Positions 61,103-64,000 of a stretch of 64,000 nucleotides of DNA are shown in pieces. Location: contig NZ_PGTY01000001.1 in the NCBI RefSeq assembly GCF_002797915.1, forward strand, positions 1,798,001 to 1,862,000. The letters are read 5' to 3'. Each line of letters opens with the position of its first letter. Position 1 is the first letter of the stretch. The notes below the pieces were generated by a model that saw only the letters and a program-made list of their open reading frames with translations, was not told the origin of the DNA and did no database searches. The position numbers and the translations under genes were made by a program. The DNA comes from Yoonia maricola (GTDB taxonomy: Bacteria > Pseudomonadota > Alphaproteobacteria > Rhodobacterales > Rhodobacteraceae).

Positions 61103-61569
61103 CCAAGACAACCATGCAGATCGATACCTCAGCCGAGCTGATGGAGAACGACATCCTGCCCCAGTGCCGCGAAATCCACACGGACCCAGAGGCACAACCG
61201 GCCACAGGGCAAACAATGCCCAAAGCACTGTCAGAGCCCGTCGCCAAGAAAAGCGCCGCGCAATGGGCTTATGAGCGGATCATCATGTACATCCAGAATT
61301 TCGAGAAACAGCTTGATAACGACCACGAGGTCGGACTGGGGCTCGCTGGTGGCATGACCGGCGTAATCAAGATCGAAGGTCTGGGGTACTACGACCCCGA
61401 TATCGTGACCTACTACGGTATGAACGAAAGCGGGGCGCGCACGCAATTGATACAGCACGTCAGCCAATTGAACGTGACCTTGGTTGCCAGCCCCAAGCAC
61501 ATCGACCAACCCGAACCCAACCGGATCGGGTTTCGGCTGGCCTCGGCCTTGGACGGCGATAACGCTTGA
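61099..61569 (+). CDS. DUF6173 family protein
   Basis: A 156-residue cytoplasmic protein of unknown function: QWAYERIIMYIQNFEKQLDN, then VGLGLAGGMTGVIKIEGLGYYDPDIVTYYG and GARTQLIQHVSQLNVTLVASPK are strongly typical of the family. It overlaps the Lrp-type gene by four bases (ATGA). No motif for activity is seen. The first 40 residues are polar and probably disordered. Confidence 0.8.
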   Translation: MTKTTMQIDTSAELMENDILPQCREIHTDPEAQPATGQTMPKALSEPVAKKSAAQWAYERIIMYIQNFEKQLDNDHEVGLGLAGGMTGVIKIEGLGYYDPDIVTYYGMNESGARTQLIQHVSQLNVTLVASPKHIDQPEPNRIGFRLASALDGDNA

Positions 61570-61715
61570 GGCGGGATAGTTGATCGTAGAACATCTTTGT
61601 GGCAAGCAATGCTATTCAAACTGCAAGCAAACCTCCCTGAAACCGGTCGTTTGCCGAAGAAGTGACCACTGGCGGTAATGCGCACCGGGCACTTCTTTCT
61701 CTAGTCACTTCAAGA

Positions 61716-62011
61716 TTACTTGATAGCGAGGACGTCGAAATTGTGGACGTTTGCCACTACACCGTCGTCCCATCCGCCTGAAACCAACTCTGAAGCCTTA
61801 TCGTTAAGCAGTCCGGCGACTTGTCCGGCAAAGTGCGCTTCGCGGCCTGAGTTGTCGGCTAAGATGTCAAAGATAGCGAGTGTATCATCAGCTTGAAGTG
61901 CAAACCAAAGTACGGTGCCCGGTTCGGTTTCATTCACAGTTCAGGCCGCTCCGGCCAGAAATTCGGCGAATGTTTCGGTCTGGGTTGAAATGTGGCGGAG
62001 AATACGGCCAT
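61716..62011 (-). pseudogene. Remnant of a small ABM-fold (quinol monooxygenase-like) gene
   Basis: Reading left from the ATG at 62011 gives MAVFSATFQPRPK in one frame; the next piece ETFAEFLAGAA is in another frame and ends in an in-frame TGA; then NETEPGTVLWFALQADD and onward to FDVLAIK is open to the stop at 61716. Joined together the parts look like a complete antibiotic-biosynthesis-monooxygenase-type protein of about 95 residues (EPGTVLWFAL and FDILADNSGREAHF are typical). At least one frameshift and one stop are thus present. A GTG at 61937 gives an open frame of 73 residues, but it lacks the start of the fold. Confidence 0.7.
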
Positions 62012-62678
62012 GGAATTGAACCAGATCAGGTATTTCTCGCTGTCTGCGAACATTGCAACTTTACACATGCAACCAATGCTACAGAAAGTTCATGATGAGA
62101 CGTGACAGGCCAAGTCAGAGGCGGTTCGTCATATGCGTTTGGAGCGGGTTCCAATCTCGGTCGGTGTCGGCGAAACGATTGGACGCAACAGAATTTCGGC
62201 AGCTATGGAGCGTATTCGTACGCGATTGCCGCAAGCCGAAATTGAATTGATGTGGCATCATCTTCCGAGCTTCTTGCCGGATTGCGAGATGGTAAATTTG
62301 ACATTGTAGTCACGGCAGAGAAGGTCAGTGAAGACCTCTATCGCACAGATCAACGCTATGAAGAGGACTACAAGGTAGTGGTGTCAAAGTCGCATCCGTT
62401 GTCTGAACTAAATGCCATTTCTCTTTCGACTCTTGCTGAAATTGACATGCTTGACCGACCAAATTGCGAAATGCGTGATGCTTTGCATGGAACATGTGCT
62501 GCAAGTGTCAGGTGCGGTGATCTTGCCAAGCACGGCAATTCCCGCAGATATGGGCCGCGTGTCGATACCCATCGACGGCCTTGAAATTTCGCGAACTGTT
62601 TCTGCCCTTCTTTATCGGCACCAAACGACGAGACCAGAGACAAATGATCTGATCCGTGAGATTATGCGGACGCAGTGA
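62010..62678 (+). pseudogene. Decayed LysR-family regulator gene
   Basis: MELNQIRYF (from 62010) then, one base off, LAVCEHCNFTHATNATESS: the classic LysR start with a single-base loss in a T run. Most of the second half of the DNA-binding domain is missing. The effector domain resumes with LERVPISVGVGETIGRN...ELMW in one frame, goes on as ASSSELLAGLRDGKFDIVVT through DMLDRPNCEMRDAL in a second, and ends as VSGAVILPSTAIPADMGRVS to IREIMRTQ in a third (stop 62678). No single frame gives a working protein. Confidence 0.85.
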
Positions 62679-62875
62679 AGTCGATAACCGATATGTGCAC
62701 ATCGCGCAGCATCTGGAACTTTGGGCTCACCCGTCGTCCACTGCGCGCGGTCGGAAAGGCCAATTTGCGCTCTGCTGCCGCGAGTTGCATCAACGATCTG
62801 GCAGCAAAGTCGGCTTTGCCTGATAACTGACAAAATGATAGCGACGTACGAAGCAAGATTCGGAGCGCTTTATAC
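62679..62875. other. Intergenic stretch with no gene recognised
   Basis: About 197 bases between the decayed LysR gene and the methyltransferase. TTTGGGCTCACCCGTCG and AAAGTCGGCTTTGCC recall a dispersed noncoding repeat I associate with Rhodobacterales, but I cannot confirm copies within this window. Confidence 0.4.
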
Positions 62876-63754
62876 GTGAAAGATATCATCCTACTCGACG
62901 GTGGCATGGGTCAGGAACTGGTGCATCGTGCGGGCGATCGTCCGACGCCACTTTGGTCCACCCAAGTGATGATCGACCATCCCGGATTGGTGGCCGAGGT
63001 ACATGCGGATTATCGCAATGCCGGGGCCACGGTCCATACCACCAATACCTACGCCATCTTGCGTGACCGTCTGGATGGGACTGGGTTGGAGGACAAGTTC
63101 GAAGCGCTCTATGATGCTGCCTTGACCGAGGCGAAAGATGCCGGTGTTTTGGCCGGCGCGATGGGGCCACTTGGGGCGTCATACCGTCCCGACCTGCTGC
63201 CTGCCCATGATATTGCCGTTGCGACTTATACCGAAGTTGCTGAACGTCTTGCCCCAGAGGTTGATCTGATCATCTGCGAAACCGTCGCCTCTGTCGCCCA
63301 TGCACGCGCGGTCTTAGAGGCTGCGGCGCCCACAGGAAAACCAGTTTGGGTAGCGCTGACCGTAAACGACAGTGATGGCACAAAACTGCGGTCGGGCGAG
63401 CCTTTGTCAGATGTGTTAGCCGTCACACAAGACGCGAGCGCATTGCTTGCAAATTGTTCATCCCCCGAAGCGATTGACACTGCTATCAGTGTGCTTGCCA
63501 CCGGCGACAAAGCTTTCGGCGGCTACGCAAATGGCTTTACCCAGATCAGCGAAGGTTTCTTGGGTGATAAACCAACCGTCGATGCGCTGAGCGCCCGCCA
63601 AGACCTTGGCCCGGACGCATATGCGGCCTTCGCCATGGGTTGGATCGCCCGTGGTGCCACGATTGTCGGCGGCTGCTGCGAAGTGGGTCCTGCGCATATC
63701 ACCAAACTCGCCCAAGAGATCAGGACCGCCGGGCATCGTATCGTGGCCCCATGA
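62876..63754 (+). CDS. Homocysteine S-methyltransferase family protein
   Basis: A 292-residue TIM-barrel enzyme from the GTG at 62876 (GGAG ten bases ahead). ILLDGGMGQELVHR starts the barrel, TTNTY follows, and the zinc-binding Cys sites are ANCSSPEAI and GGCCEVGP. It should move a methyl group from S-methylmethionine, betaine or a relative to homocysteine; the donor is not clear. The TGA overlaps the ATG of the next gene. Confidence 0.9.
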   Translation: MKDIILLDGGMGQELVHRAGDRPTPLWSTQVMIDHPGLVAEVHADYRNAGATVHTTNTYAILRDRLDGTGLEDKFEALYDAALTEAKDAGVLAGAMGPLGASYRPDLLPAHDIAVATYTEVAERLAPEVDLIICETVASVAHARAVLEAAAPTGKPVWVALTVNDSDGTKLRSGEPLSDVLAVTQDASALLANCSSPEAIDTAISVLATGDKAFGGYANGFTQISEGFLGDKPTVDALSARQDLGPDAYAAFAMGWIARGATIVGGCCEVGPAHITKLAQEIRTAGHRIVAP

Positions 63755-64000
63755 GCGCGCCGTGTCTCTTTGATATTTATGTCGTCGATGGTTTTATCCT
63801 GACGGAATTTGCAGGCGTGGTCGAAGTGTTGCGGTTGGCGAACCGGATCAATGGCAGTCCGATTTTCGAATGGCAGATCAGATCAGCATCAGGCGGCATG
63901 GTCAGGGCAAGTAGCGGTGTCATCGTGGACAGCACGCCCATACCCACGCGACCAGAGGCCGACTATCTTTTTGTCATCGGCAATAGTGATCCGGATTGTC
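63751..64000 (+). CDS. GlxA-type regulator, N-terminal part (runs off the window)
   Basis: The first 83 residues (MSAPCLFDIYVVDGFILTEF, AGVVEVLRLANRINGSPIFE, then VDSTPIPTRPEADYLFVIGN) match the DJ-1/PfpI-like sensor domain of the GlxA group of AraC-type activators. The HTH part lies beyond the edge. It overlaps the methyltransferase by four bases, so it could control one-carbon or amine use, as other members (e.g. GbdR) do. Reading this as GlxA-like rests on the N-terminal part only. Confidence 0.8.
   Translation, partial: MSAPCLFDIYVVDGFILTEFAGVVEVLRLANRINGSPIFEWQIRSASGGMVRASSGVIVDSTPIPTRPEADYLFVIGNSDPDC

Noticed and set aside
61657..61697. AAGAAGTG/CACTTCTT pairing after the DUF6173 gene as a terminator
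   Set aside because: Loop of about 25 bases and a mixed T/C tail; possible but not convincing.
1..64000. tRNA, rRNA, CRISPR, prophage or insertion sequence
   Set aside because: No cloverleaf, rRNA segment, spaced repeat array, integrase or transposase was seen on reading; a tRNAscan-SE and ISfinder run would settle this.

Overview
The window looks like a chromosomal segment of a marine alphaproteobacterium of the Rhodobacterales (Roseobacter group, possibly near Loktanella, Yoonia or Sulfitobacter; the genus is a guess from protein style, not a search). Supporting signs are the gene content (aerobic B12 pathway, DUF6732, DUF1636, Lin0512, DUF6356 and DUF6173 proteins, a GcvT-type demethylase), the moderately high GC and the short overlapping starts. 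I see no rRNA, tRNA, CRISPR array, prophage or insertion sequence.

Region 1 (1-18415) is dominated by cobalamin genes on both strands. A partial cbiX and a DUF6732 gene run leftward. DUF1636-cobC-cobD run rightward. After a lytic transglycosylase and smc comes a cobalamin riboswitch (9403-9599) in front of a CbiM-like permease, then cobW, a GNAT acetyltransferase, cobN, cobO, a YrbL-like kinase-fold gene, two tandem Lin0512 genes and bluB. Together they cover cobalt uptake, cobalt chelation, corrinoid adenosylation, the aminopropanol arm and lower-ligand synthesis.

Region 2 (18384-33762) is general metabolism: Nudix and TPP enzymes, an FMN reductase behind four 11-bp-spaced GTAC repeats, a gamma-glutamyltransferase, then a rightward set of thiolase, quinone oxidoreductase, free methionine sulfoxide reductase, XRE-cupin regulator, GFA protein and an FAD/GcvT demethylase. 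A MerR regulator and an SDR with a MerR-type promoter follow, then YqgE and a DsbD-N protein.

Region 3 (33759-46977) holds an RND pump with its adaptor, a uracil-DNA glycosylase/moaB operon, the pyrB-pyrC-plsY operon (pyrC lacks metal ligands and two unknown genes sit inside), and a GbsR/MarR-like regulator with matching inverted repeats before itself and before its neighbour.

Region 4 (46985-64000) carries gshA, rsmE/ubiA, an OmpA protein, a second MerR regulator with its operator, Sua5, an acyl-CoA dehydrogenase, an MBL hydrolase, a YafJ-type amidotransferase, an Lrp regulator whose operator covers its start codon, a decayed pair (monooxygenase and LysR pseudogenes), a homocysteine S-methyltransferase and the start of a GlxA-type regulator.

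The most unusual structure is a small family of palindromes built on AAGGTG...CACCTT (15689, 23905, 55942), one supplying the cobN stop codon and two lying inside genes. I did not find a clearly new defence or mobile system. The best candidates for undescribed biology are the accessory genes in the B12 cluster and these palindromes.
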